A stretch of DNA of 23,563 nucleotides from a virus. Where the stretch lies: positions 1-23,563 of the IMG/VR virus record IMGVR_UViG_3300025141_000777; one strand, written 5' to 3'. The position numbers and the translations under genes are program-made. This document shows positions 6,988-15,144 of the stretch, piece after piece. The stretch's first letter is position 1, and the number at the start of each line of letters is the position of its first letter. The notes below the pieces were generated by a model. It was not told the origin of the DNA. It ran no database searches and saw nothing but the letters and a program-made list of their open reading frames with translations.

Positions 6988-9900
6988 TGGCTGACGACGT
7001 AAGAAAATTTAAATTTATTTCTCCTGGCGTTTTCGTCAATGAAATTGATCAATCAGAGTTACCTGCAACACCCTCGGCTATAGGACCGCTTCTGATAGGC
7101 ACCGCCCAAGCCGGTCCCCTGATGCGCCCCGTAACGGTAAATTCATTTAACGATTTTGTCACTATGTTCGGCAGCCCGCTTCCTGGCGGAATTGGGGGTG
7201 ATGTTTGGAGAAACGGTAACAAAACAGCTCCAACTTATGCCCCTTACGCTGCGCAGGCATACCTAGACACGATCGGCGGACCCATTACGTTTATCCGTGC
7301 TGGTGGTCTCCAGAGTGCTGACGCCACAGCGGCTGGTCGAGCAGGATGGACCGGCGGAACGCTGAGTGCTACTGACTCTGAAGGCGGTGCGTTCGGCATC
7401 GTTGTTTTCCCCTCAAGTTCTTTAGACGAAGTAGCGGGAACCGATGCAACAGTGGTTCTCGTGAGCAATGGTGTCCCGTCTAACCCCGCCAACACAGGAC
7501 AGACCATTATTATTAACAACTATACCGGGTTCACTCCTGCTTCTCATCCCATTGTATTCACCAATGGTGCGGGACCGACAGATGCCGACCAAATTGACCT
7601 TGGGTCAATTGCGAACGAAGAGGATTTTGCTAATGAACTAAGAGCATCACTGGAAGCCGCCCGTGCCGCCGCACAGATTGCGGTCAGCAACGTTTCGGTT
7701 GTAAAAAACGATGGCGGTGGCGTCCCACAGGCTCGATTGCTTGATATGACATCAAGTGCTCCAGAAGACATTCAAGTCCTCGGCAACACGGTAATTGGCG
7801 GCACTTTTATAAGTAGTGCTCCGGCGCTGTTGAGCATTAATCCGGTTGACAATGACGGTGGAAATGGAACCACCACCGCAGCCTTTGAGGGCGGTATAAG
7901 CACCGAGTTCGTCAGCCCCGTTACTGGCGCTTTGGCAGGTGTTGTTTATTGCACCTCTGGACGTGTTCTTCTTTCGGGAACGCTTCCAGCTAATAGTAGC
8001 GTTGTATCAGCGTCGGCTTGCGAACTAATTGAATCCGATGCCAATGGCAACCTCTCACTAGTGGTTAGTGCAGACGGCACTGATGCTGCTGAGCAGCTTC
8101 ATACCGTTAAATTTAATTTTGATGAGAGTAGCAAGAACTTTATTCGCAGCGTCTTAAATACAGACCCGACTGTGACTAACCCCACTATCACTACAACGGA
8201 CACTCGCACTTCCAACCAGGGCGGCAACTACTGGCTCGGCGAAACATACGAAAATGTTCTCTCCCAGAAATCCAGTTCTGGCATGGGCGTTCTTGGTCGT
8301 TGGGATGATGGCGCATCCATTCTAAATACAAAGTTCTTGGCAGCAGTTCTTCCTTTAGAGAACCACGCCTCCACTACTGAGCAGTTGAACGACCGTCAAT
8401 ATGGGGCACAAAAAGCCACTACTGGCTGGTTCATTTCGCAGGATACCAATCTGGATAGCTCTGCTTATGTTTCTACAAGCATGAAGAAGCTCTTCCGCTT
8501 TGAGGCCCTCGACGCTGGCGAGAGCCTTCAAAGAAAGGTAAAGATATCCCTTTCCAGAATTCAATATCCTCAAGGAGATTTTGAAGAGTATGGATCCTTC
8601 AGTGTTCTGGTTCGCAGCTTGACCGACTCGGATAGCCGAATGGACATTCTAGAAAGATATGACCAAGTAAATCTTAATCCCTCTTCAGCCAACTATATCG
8701 GACGGGTCATTGGGGATAAATATGTGGAATATAACGAATCTCAAGAAAGACTAGTTGAATACGGATCCCACGCCAACCTCTCGGCTTATGTCCGAGTAGT
8801 TGTGTCAGATGCTGTGGAAAGCGGCGGCGAAGACCCTAGTCTTATCCCGTTTGGTGTTTATGGTCCGGTGTCGTATCGCCCCTTCAGCGTCATTAGTGGC
8901 TCTGGAGCACCAACTGAGTTCGGGTCCTACTTAAATGTTTCTACGTCTTTCGGAGCGGGTACAGCACCCGCTGTTCAAACCCTTCTCGCCGGTGGCGGCA
9001 CCGATAGGTTTGGGACCTTAGGTGGCTCTACGCTTTCAGGCGCTCCGTGTGCTGGTCTCATTAACCTCACCTCAAGTCCCACCGATGCTCCTAATATGTC
9101 TTTCTCGGGTTCGGTGGTCTTCCCATCGGTTCCCCTACGAGGGCAGAACACATGGGGAAGTCCTAAAAATCTGCGAAGCACTTTTTGGGGCGCATGGACA
9201 GGTAAATCTACTTCCAACGTTAACTTTAACCACGCCCTTGTAGACATGGTACGCAACCAGCCCCGAGGGCTTCAAGGTAACCAAACCGCTACCACCTTGT
9301 CTGTCGCTGTAAGTGGGAACTTAGTGGACGCCCTGACTTCACCTTTGGCGACCTCTTGGGTCTTTAGTTTAGATGATATCGTCTCCGTGGATGGAGTGAA
9401 TTATACCTATACTTCTGGCTCTCGTGCTGCGGGCACAAGTCTCTCGGCTGATAGCGGTTCTTATACCTATACTATTGACGCCGGCTTGGACCGTTTCACT
9501 GCCGTAATGTTCGGTGGTACCGATGGCTTAGACTTGACTGAAAAAAATGCTTTCCGCAATGCTCTTATGGATGACAAGACGGAAGAAACGAGCTATGAAC
9601 TCTACAGCCTCAAATCTGCGATCAATATGGTCTCCGACGCTGACGACTATCAGTATAACATTATTTCAGTTCCTGGAGTGACGCAGCCTTTAGTCACGGA
9701 CTATCTCATCGAGATGGCTGAGGACCGAGCAGATACGCTGGCCCTTATTGATATCCCGAACGTTTATATGCCGGCCTCGGACAGCAATGCCCCGGAGCAA
9801 ACTCGCCGTAACTATACGGTGTCCCAGATGACAAGCAACCTCCGGGGAAGAAACATTAACAACAGCTATGCAGCTACATACACTCCCTGGGTTATGATCC

Positions 9901-10508
9901 GAGATACACGCACCAACCGACTGGTGTGGGTACCCCCGACGGTGCCGGCGCTGGGAGCATTGGCTACTACTGACAAGACTTCTGCACCGTGGTTTGCCCC
10001 CGCTGGATTTAACCGAGGTGGGCTGTCTGATGGCGACGGGGGACTGCCGGTTCTTGATGTTAGCAAGAAGCTCAACTCGGATGATCGAGATGACCTTTAT
10101 GAGGCCAACATTAATCCCATTGCAAAGTTCCCAGCCGAAGGCATTGTCATCTTTGGGCAGAAAACACTTCAGCAAACAGCTTCTGCGCTGGATCGCATTA
10201 ATGTTCGCCGCCTGATGATCTACCTTAAGCGGGAAATATCATTTATTGCTTCGAGAATACTGTTCGAGCAAAATGTTCCCGCCACATGGTCAAATTTTAC
10301 ATCGCAAGCCCTCCCGGTACTGGAAAGTGTCCGGTCCCAGTTTGGCATCGATGCTTTTAAATTGGTTTTGGATGACAGCACTACTACTCCTGATTTGATA
10401 GATCGGAATATTATTTACGCCAAGCTGTTCATTAAGCCCGCTCGGGCGGTAGAATTCTTTGCCATTGATTTTATTGTCACTCGCAGCGGCGCTAGTTTCG
10501 AGGACTAA
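6987..10508 (+). CDS. Tail sheath protein, T4 gp18-like, greatly enlarged
   Basis: 1173 aa against 659 in T4. The N-terminus has the sheath signature FISPGVFVNEID, followed by IGPLLIGTAQAGP and FNDFVTMFGSP, then AYLDTIGGPITFIRAGG. The conserved C-terminal domain starts near residue 860 and includes NIISVPGVTQPLVTDYLIE, ALIDIPNVY, VNRRLMIYLKREISF-like text (INVRRLMIYLKREISF) and FAIDFIVTR at the end. This domain forms the contractile lattice. Residues ~125-410 and ~540-850 are Gly/Ser/Thr-rich beta-type insertions that likely form outward-facing protrusions. No frameshift is seen. The protein assembles around the gp19-like tube and contracts on infection. Confidence 0.93.
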   Translation: MADDVRKFKFISPGVFVNEIDQSELPATPSAIGPLLIGTAQAGPLMRPVTVNSFNDFVTMFGSPLPGGIGGDVWRNGNKTAPTYAPYAAQAYLDTIGGPITFIRAGGLQSADATAAGRAGWTGGTLSATDSEGGAFGIVVFPSSSLDEVAGTDATVVLVSNGVPSNPANTGQTIIINNYTGFTPASHPIVFTNGAGPTDADQIDLGSIANEEDFANELRASLEAARAAAQIAVSNVSVVKNDGGGVPQARLLDMTSSAPEDIQVLGNTVIGGTFISSAPALLSINPVDNDGGNGTTTAAFEGGISTEFVSPVTGALAGVVYCTSGRVLLSGTLPANSSVVSASACELIESDANGNLSLVVSADGTDAAEQLHTVKFNFDESSKNFIRSVLNTDPTVTNPTITTTDTRTSNQGGNYWLGETYENVLSQKSSSGMGVLGRWDDGASILNTKFLAAVLPLENHASTTEQLNDRQYGAQKATTGWFISQDTNLDSSAYVSTSMKKLFRFEALDAGESLQRKVKISLSRIQYPQGDFEEYGSFSVLVRSLTDSDSRMDILERYDQVNLNPSSANYIGRVIGDKYVEYNESQERLVEYGSHANLSAYVRVVVSDAVESGGEDPSLIPFGVYGPVSYRPFSVISGSGAPTEFGSYLNVSTSFGAGTAPAVQTLLAGGGTDRFGTLGGSTLSGAPCAGLINLTSSPTDAPNMSFSGSVVFPSVPLRGQNTWGSPKNLRSTFWGAWTGKSTSNVNFNHALVDMVRNQPRGLQGNQTATTLSVAVSGNLVDALTSPLATSWVFSLDDIVSVDGVNYTYTSGSRAAGTSLSADSGSYTYTIDAGLDRFTAVMFGGTDGLDLTEKNAFRNALMDDKTEETSYELYSLKSAINMVSDADDYQYNIISVPGVTQPLVTDYLIEMAEDRADTLALIDIPNVYMPASDSNAPEQTRRNYTVSQMTSNLRGRNINNSYAATYTPWVMIRDTRTNRLVWVPPTVPALGALATTDKTSAPWFAPAGFNRGGLSDGDGGLPVLDVSKKLNSDDRDDLYEANINPIAKFPAEGIVIFGQKTLQQTASALDRINVRRLMIYLKREISFIASRILFEQNVPATWSNFTSQALPVLESVRSQFGIDAFKLVLDDSTTTPDLIDRNIIYAKLFIKPARAVEFFAIDFIVTRSGASFED

Positions 10509-10550
10509 AAAATGTTTCACGAGCTATATAATATAATAGGAGAGAAATAG

Positions 10551-11126
10551 ATGTCAATTTTCTGGAACCAAGTGAATATGGACCCGAAACGCCAGTTTCG
10601 GTTCGTCTTACGCTTCCCAACAGCCGTCAAGGGCATGAAGATCCCTGAATATGTTATCAAAACTGTAACCAAGCCAAAGATTACCATATCTTCTATTCCT
10701 CACAGCTATATTGACCATGAATTTAAATTCCCTGGCCGTGTAACTTGGGACCCCATTTCTCTAACGCTGGTGGATCCCGGCGGCAAAGATGCAGCTAATG
10801 ATATGGCAGTTTCTATAATGAACAAGTTGGGTTGGTCGGGATATCAGTATCCTGTGGGACCGGAAGTAGCGAAAATAACCCTCTCCAAGGAACAGGCATC
10901 CACCGCAGTTGGAGAAGTCGAGATTGTTCAGTTGGATTCTGGTGGCAAGGAGACGGAGGTATGGACGCTAAAGAGCCCTTTTCTTACGTCCATTGATTTC
11001 GGCTCGCTGGACTATTCTTCCGACGAATTGTCGGAAATCACCCTCGAATTAACATATGATTGGGCAACGCTGAATGACACGCCCTCGCAGCAGCCCGCTA
11101 TGAGTAAGCCAACACACGCTATTTGA
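10551..11126 (+). CDS. Tail tube protein, T4 gp19-like
   Basis: 191 aa. It opens MSIFWNQVNMDPKRQFRFVL and contains YVIKTVTKPKITISS, HEFKFPGRVTWDPISLTLVDP and a C-terminal SIDFGSLDYSSDELSEITLELTYDW split over two strands. These are hallmarks of T4-type tube subunits (also related to Hcp/VgrG-like tube folds). Slightly longer than T4 gp19 (163 aa). It polymerises into the inner tube for DNA passage, around the tape measure. SD AGGAG at 10538-10542 is 8 bases from the ATG. Standard order sheath then tube. Confidence 0.9.
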   Translation: MSIFWNQVNMDPKRQFRFVLRFPTAVKGMKIPEYVIKTVTKPKITISSIPHSYIDHEFKFPGRVTWDPISLTLVDPGGKDAANDMAVSIMNKLGWSGYQYPVGPEVAKITLSKEQASTAVGEVEIVQLDSGGKETEVWTLKSPFLTSIDFGSLDYSSDELSEITLELTYDWATLNDTPSQQPAMSKPTHAI

Positions 11127-11162
11127 GTTTAAAGTTTCTATAAAGAAAGGTTATAATAAAAC

Positions 11163-12044
11163 ATGAGCAGAAATGAGAGCCGGACAGGGCTAGAAAACAC
11201 CCATGTCCCCCAAGACACAGATATTACAGCCCCCGTTGCGGCGAGCGTTCCAACCGAGGAACCTCGCCTCAACTGGGCTATGCCTACAGAGATAGTGGAG
11301 CTTCCCTCCCGAGGACGTTTTTATGGACCCGACCACCCTCTGCATGGCAAAACCAGCCTAGAGATTCGATATATGACGGCGAAAGAGGAGGACATAATCA
11401 CCTCCCAGGCTCTCATCAGAGAAGGCGTTGCCGTTGATCGCATGATACAAAGCCTTTTGGTCGATCGCACCGTGGACGTGAATACATTGCTTCTGGGCGA
11501 CAAGAACGCTCTGATTGTTGCATCTCGTATTACAGGATATGGACCCGAATATAACACGACAGTTTCATGCCCAGCTTGTACCCAAACTACCCGCCATACG
11601 TTTGATCTCACTGAGCAATCTCACATTGAATTCGAAGAGGCAATCGCCAGTGGGGACTGCTTTTTAGACGAAAACAATCATCTAGTTGTGGCGCTGCCTT
11701 TTTCTCAGGTGGAGGTTCGGTGTCGATTTATGACCGGCAAAGATGAGTTAGAGCAGTTTAAGCGTGCAAAAAGAAAAAGTAAAACAAAGAGGGATCAAAA
11801 CAACCTGACCGATGCCTTTAAGAATTATATTGTTTCAGTCAATGGCAGCAGCGACGGTCTCGATATTAGAACTTTTGTAGAGGCAATGCCGGCACGAGAT
11901 TCTTTCTATCTCCGTAGTCTGTATGGTGCAGCTACCCCAAATGTAAATATGACTCAAAACTTCGAGTGCGAAAATTGTGGACACGAAGCGGACATGGAGG
12001 TTCCGCTTACCGTGGACTTTCTATGGCCTCGACGACAAGTATAA
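11163..12044 (+). CDS. T4-type baseplate protein (gp26 family), possible tail assembly chaperone
   Basis: 293 aa. After a disordered N-terminus (~1-40) comes the family core: EIVELPSRGRFYGPDHPLHG, then LEIRYMTAKEEDIITSQ, VDRMIQSLLVDRTVD and ASRITGYGPEY. This is the pattern of the T4 bacteriophage base plate protein family (gp26-like). Two CxxC pairs, C136/C139 (CPAC) and C269/C272 (CENC), suggest one zinc site. Position between tube and tape measure is where tail assembly chaperones lie in other phages. The 3' end overlaps a +1-frame ORF that stays open to 12225. The best purine run (AAAGG) is 12 bases upstream of the ATG, so initiation may be modest. Confidence 0.78.
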   Translation: MSRNESRTGLENTHVPQDTDITAPVAASVPTEEPRLNWAMPTEIVELPSRGRFYGPDHPLHGKTSLEIRYMTAKEEDIITSQALIREGVAVDRMIQSLLVDRTVDVNTLLLGDKNALIVASRITGYGPEYNTTVSCPACTQTTRHTFDLTEQSHIEFEEAIASGDCFLDENNHLVVALPFSQVEVRCRFMTGKDELEQFKRAKRKSKTKRDQNNLTDAFKNYIVSVNGSSDGLDIRTFVEAMPARDSFYLRSLYGAATPNVNMTQNFECENCGHEADMEVPLTVDFLWPRRQV

Positions 12045-12225
12045 GCTAGGCATTTACGAAGAGTTTTTTCAGCTAAAATATTATGGCGGATGGAGCTTTT
12101 TTGAAGCCTATAACCTTCCGGTGTTGATGCGACGATGGTTCCTCAGAAGGCTTTCGGACCAAAAGAAAGAAGAAGCCGAACAAATGCAACAGGCGCAAAG
12201 AAAGTCCAACTCCTCACGCCGGTGA
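11977..12225 (+). CDS. Overlapping small baseplate-assembly protein, or +1 frameshift extension
   Basis: The frame is open from 11953 to 12225 and overlaps the preceding gene by 68 bases from the only in-frame start, GTG at 11977, which has no SD. The conserved-looking part starts inside the overlap: YGLDDKYKLGIYEEFFQLKY, then GGWSFFEAYNLPVLMRRWFLRRL, then a charged Gln/Lys-rich tail. Short proteins with an LKYHGG..F.E.YNLP..LRRW pattern follow the gp26-like gene in environmental T4-like phages. Two expression modes fit: independent start at GTG 11977 (82 aa), or a +1 ribosomal frameshift at TTTC 12018-12021, giving a fusion of about 353 aa. The frameshift option matches G/GT-type chaperones but is inference. 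Confidence 0.6.
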   Translation: MDTKRTWRFRLPWTFYGLDDKYKLGIYEEFFQLKYYGGWSFFEAYNLPVLMRRWFLRRLSDQKKEEAEQMQQAQRKSNSSRR

Positions 12226-12231
12226 CGAACT

Positions 12232-12285
12232 TTGCCCCTCAAATCAAAGAAAAGTATTAGAAGCATCTATTTACTGAAGGGGCAA
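12232..12285 (+). promoter_or_regulatory. 8-bp inverted repeat around late motif site 3
   Basis: TTGCCCCT (12232-12239) and AGGGGCAA (12278-12285) are perfect reverse complements separated by 38 bases. The spacer holds CTATTTA (12267-12273). A transcript from upstream would contain both arms; one starting at the motif would contain only the right arm. There is no T-run, so it is not a terminator. Confidence 0.45.
12267..12273 (+). promoter_or_regulatory. Candidate late promoter motif CTATTTA (site 3)
   Basis: CTATTTA in the 76-base gap before the 114-aa gene, 28 bases ahead of its ATG, the same distance as at site 4. Confidence 0.4.
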
Positions 12286-12301
12286 TACGGGGGGTAACTT
12301 A

Positions 12302-12646
12302 ATGCAACAACTTAATGAGGAACAGCTAGAGGAACTAGTGTTTGATTTAGGGGTGGCCCGTAAGGGAGCCCTTAACGAGAACATCCTTCATGTTTTCGCA
12401 GCATGGATTCAGTACTTGCTGTCCAAGATGTTTAAGGGGCGTAAAGTCCCGGTCAAAGTGCGTGGCAGCCGCATTGAGATTTCTGCGTTTACTGACGCCT
12501 TGGTCAACGAGAAGCGATACATGACCTATATTAAAAAGTATGGGCTGGACGACCCCATGACATATCAGCAAAAGGGGAAACTGGATTTAGCTATCCGGAA
12601 GTTTGAACGAGAGGCAAAGATTAATTGGCCAATCCGAGGTCACTAG
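12302..12646 (+). CDS. Conserved-type small protein upstream of tape measure, function unknown
   Basis: 114 aa, basic and helical. An N-terminal acidic helix (LNEEQLEELVFDLGV) is followed by an amphipathic helix (FAAWIQYLLSKMFKGRK), a short strand pair (VPVKVRGSRIEI) and a C-terminal part with DALVNEKRYMTYIKKYGLDD and AIRKFEREAKINWPIRG. The pattern of EKRYM..I.KYGLDDP followed by a FE..T/K.I.WP ending is reminiscent of unassigned proteins near the tape measure gene in environmental T4-like phages. A structural or tail-assembly role is inferred from position only. GGGGGG at 12289-12294 is 7 bases from the ATG. It stands just downstream of motif site 3 and the inverted repeat. Confidence 0.6.
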   Translation: MQQLNEEQLEELVFDLGVARKGALNENILHVFAAWIQYLLSKMFKGRKVPVKVRGSRIEISAFTDALVNEKRYMTYIKKYGLDDPMTYQQKGKLDLAIRKFEREAKINWPIRGH

Positions 12647-12657
12647 AGGACCGCTAG

Positions 12658-15144
12658 ATGGCAATTGATTTTCAAGAATTTAAAGAATTTCTCGAACAAC
12701 TGGACGACGGTAGCCTCGCCAAGCTTGCTCCTATATTTGACGCAGCCAACAAGAGTGCGACGGACCTTACAGAGACATTGGGAGCCCAATCTCGGTGGCT
12801 TGACGCCATCAAGGGGCAAGAAGCGGACCTCAAGGCACTTCTCCGTGAGAAAGAGGAGATGGAAAAACGGGGGATTGAGATTTCCGAGGAGCACCGGAAA
12901 AAGATTGCTGAACTTGAGCAGGCGACCGGGGCATACGCTGCCCGCCAACGAGTATTAAATGAACTTCAGAAAACTGGACAAGTCTTATTAGATAAGTACG
13001 GGGCTGGACTAGACAAAGCTTTCGGCTCTTTGAGTGGGTTTACTAGCAAGTTTACCGAACTTGTAGACCAGTTCGACGCCGCCGGCACCGACTTAGGCAA
13101 AACAACCGGTTATGTTCATGCCTTTGAGGATGCCATGACCTCTGCCGCTAGTGGCACAAATGGAATGTCGGTATCTATGGCTGAAGCTGGCGCAGCTATC
13201 GGATCTCTGTCTACCAACATGACACTGTTTAATACGCTAAGTGCTACTAATGTTCAGCAAATCACCGATCTTACTGTGGCTATGGGTAAATTAGGAGTAG
13301 ACGCTGCTTCCACAGCACAGGCGCTGGATACTATGACCAGGGGCATGGGGATGAGTATAGAATCGGCTGGCGCAGCCGCCCGAAGCTTTGATCAGCTAGC
13401 GCAGAGCGTTGGTCTTCCTACGTCGGAGGTTATCGACGGCTTCAATACAATTAGCGGTGATCTTGCAAGGTTCGGGAAAGAAGGTAAAAAGGTTTTTGGC
13501 GGACTAGTAAAAGAGGCTCGCTCTATGGGCATGTCAATCCAAGAAGCCTTTGACATTGCAGAGGCGTTTGATACGTTTGAATCGGCGGCTGAGTTAGCCG
13601 GCAAGTTAAACGCCCAGATTGGTCTCCAATTGAATTCTGTTGATATGATGAACGCATCTCACGAAGATCGAATTAAGATGCTGAGAGACGAGTTTAAATT
13701 GAGAGGAAAGAACTTTGATGACATGTCTCGCCGCCAACGACAAGCTATTGCCGAAGTCATGGGCGTTGATGTAGATATGGCATCCCGTCTGTTTGGCGAT
13801 CCTGTTGCATTGCGGAAATACCAAAAGGAACAAAAGTCTCTGGAAGAAAGAGCAAAAGCCGTTACCACAGTAACTGAAGACCTTAAAAATATATTTGAAG
13901 ATTTAATGTTGATGCTAGGTCCAGTAGTCAAAGGGTTTCGCAACCTTGTCAAGCTTATGACGGGCAACTGGATCGGCAAGACTATATTGATCACGGCGGT
14001 GGTGGCTAAGTTGGCCGGGGGTTTTGGAACCCTTGCTACTAGCATCGTCTCCGTGGCTAAAGCCCCTATGAAAACTATCACGGGGGCTTTTAGTAAATTC
14101 TTTTCTGCGGGAGACAAAGCAACTGAAGCAGCCGACAACATGTCAAAAGGGCTGGACAAGACTGGAAAGGCTGCCAAAGGCAGTTTTGCCCAAATGGCAG
14201 GGATGGCATTGGTGATCGTGGCGATCGGCGCAGGTATTGGAATGGCAGCAGCAGGCGTTGGCTATCTTGTTCAGTCCTTCAAGGATCTGGGAGATAATGC
14301 GCCCTATGCTGTATTGGGCATTTTAGCGTTCGGCGCTGCGGTAGCTGGTATTCTATTCGTTTTGGGCGGAATGGGCCCCGTGGGTTACGCCGCCGCTGCG
14401 GTGATTGGCGTTATCGGAGCCGCCGCAGTCGGAATGGGTTTTGGGGTAAAGCTGGCCGCCGAAGGGATCAAGCTTATGGTTGACAGTCTAAAAGGGCTCT
14501 CGGATGGACAAGGATGGGAAATAGGGAAAGCACTGCTCTCCATTTCCTTAGGGGTCACCGCTTTGGGGATCGCCGGAAGCGTGGGCGCTATTCCCATTCT
14601 GGCCTTAAGCGTGGCTATTCTTGCTTTAGGGGCAGCCCTCCGGGTGGCTGGCCCCGTTCTCTCAAAGTTTGCCAACATTTTCGTCTCTGGGCTTTCATCT
14701 TTGGCAGAGGTCGCCAAGGGAATTGGCACCATGTTTTCTACATTGGGAAGTCTTGGGGCCATAGAGCTTATCAAGATTGCCGGCGGTTTTGGGAAGCTGA
14801 CCTCTTCCCTGGTAGAAATGATGGAAAGTGTCGATGTCGATAAATCGAAAGCCCTCAGTAATCTTATGGCAGCGATCGGCGAAGCGGGGATAGGAATTGA
14901 AAAAATCAAAGCATCTGCGGACTCTCTGGGCGCTCTCGAAAAAGTAATCAAGGTGTCGTCGGAGTTAGACGTGGGCGCTGGAGACCAAGTGAGGGCATCC
15001 ACTCAGCGCACTCTCGCCACCGCCGGACCTTCAGTGGCACCCAACTATACCATACCTATCACTTTCAAGGTAGGTAATACCGATATGGAAAAATATGTAA
15101 TTAAAATAGTTGATAAGAAATTTGATGTGACGAGGATCGACTAG
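12658..15144 (+). CDS. Tail tape measure protein (T4 gp29 role)
   Basis: 828 aa. A coiled-coil region lies at ~45-110 (EADLKALLREKEEMEKRG, then an ISEEHRKKIAELEQ stretch). Middle repeats are rich in Ala/Gly/Met (TNGMSVSMAEAGAAIGSL, MTRGMGMSIESAGAAARSFD). A block with NAQIGLQLNSVDMM and RRQRQAIAEVMGVDVDMA is typical of tape measures of this group. Hydrophobic segments lie at ~440-460, 515-535, 549-600 and 623-669. The C-terminus has TIPITFKVGNTDMEKYVIK. Tape measures set tail length and are expelled through the tube. At ~0.15 nm per residue it predicts roughly 120 nm, longer than T4. ATG at 12658, SD AGAGGA at 12645-12650. Confidence 0.85.
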   Translation: MAIDFQEFKEFLEQLDDGSLAKLAPIFDAANKSATDLTETLGAQSRWLDAIKGQEADLKALLREKEEMEKRGIEISEEHRKKIAELEQATGAYAARQRVLNELQKTGQVLLDKYGAGLDKAFGSLSGFTSKFTELVDQFDAAGTDLGKTTGYVHAFEDAMTSAASGTNGMSVSMAEAGAAIGSLSTNMTLFNTLSATNVQQITDLTVAMGKLGVDAASTAQALDTMTRGMGMSIESAGAAARSFDQLAQSVGLPTSEVIDGFNTISGDLARFGKEGKKVFGGLVKEARSMGMSIQEAFDIAEAFDTFESAAELAGKLNAQIGLQLNSVDMMNASHEDRIKMLRDEFKLRGKNFDDMSRRQRQAIAEVMGVDVDMASRLFGDPVALRKYQKEQKSLEERAKAVTTVTEDLKNIFEDLMLMLGPVVKGFRNLVKLMTGNWIGKTILITAVVAKLAGGFGTLATSIVSVAKAPMKTITGAFSKFFSAGDKATEAADNMSKGLDKTGKAAKGSFAQMAGMALVIVAIGAGIGMAAAGVGYLVQSFKDLGDNAPYAVLGILAFGAAVAGILFVLGGMGPVGYAAAAVIGVIGAAAVGMGFGVKLAAEGIKLMVDSLKGLSDGQGWEIGKALLSISLGVTALGIAGSVGAIPILALSVAILALGAALRVAGPVLSKFANIFVSGLSSLAEVAKGIGTMFSTLGSLGAIELIKIAGGFGKLTSSLVEMMESVDVDKSKALSNLMAAIGEAGIGIEKIKASADSLGALEKVIKVSSELDVGAGDQVRASTQRTLATAGPSVAPNYTIPITFKVGNTDMEKYVIKIVDKKFDVTRID

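Noticed and set aside
10527-10537. Two overlapping TATAAT boxes before the tube gene
   Set aside because: No -35 box at proper spacing; probably only an A/T-rich leader before the SD.
14385-15002. 205-codon open frame on the minus strand
   Set aside because: Shadow of the Ala/Gly-rich tape measure gene; composition (Pro/Ser/Ile repeats) is typical of antisense reading.
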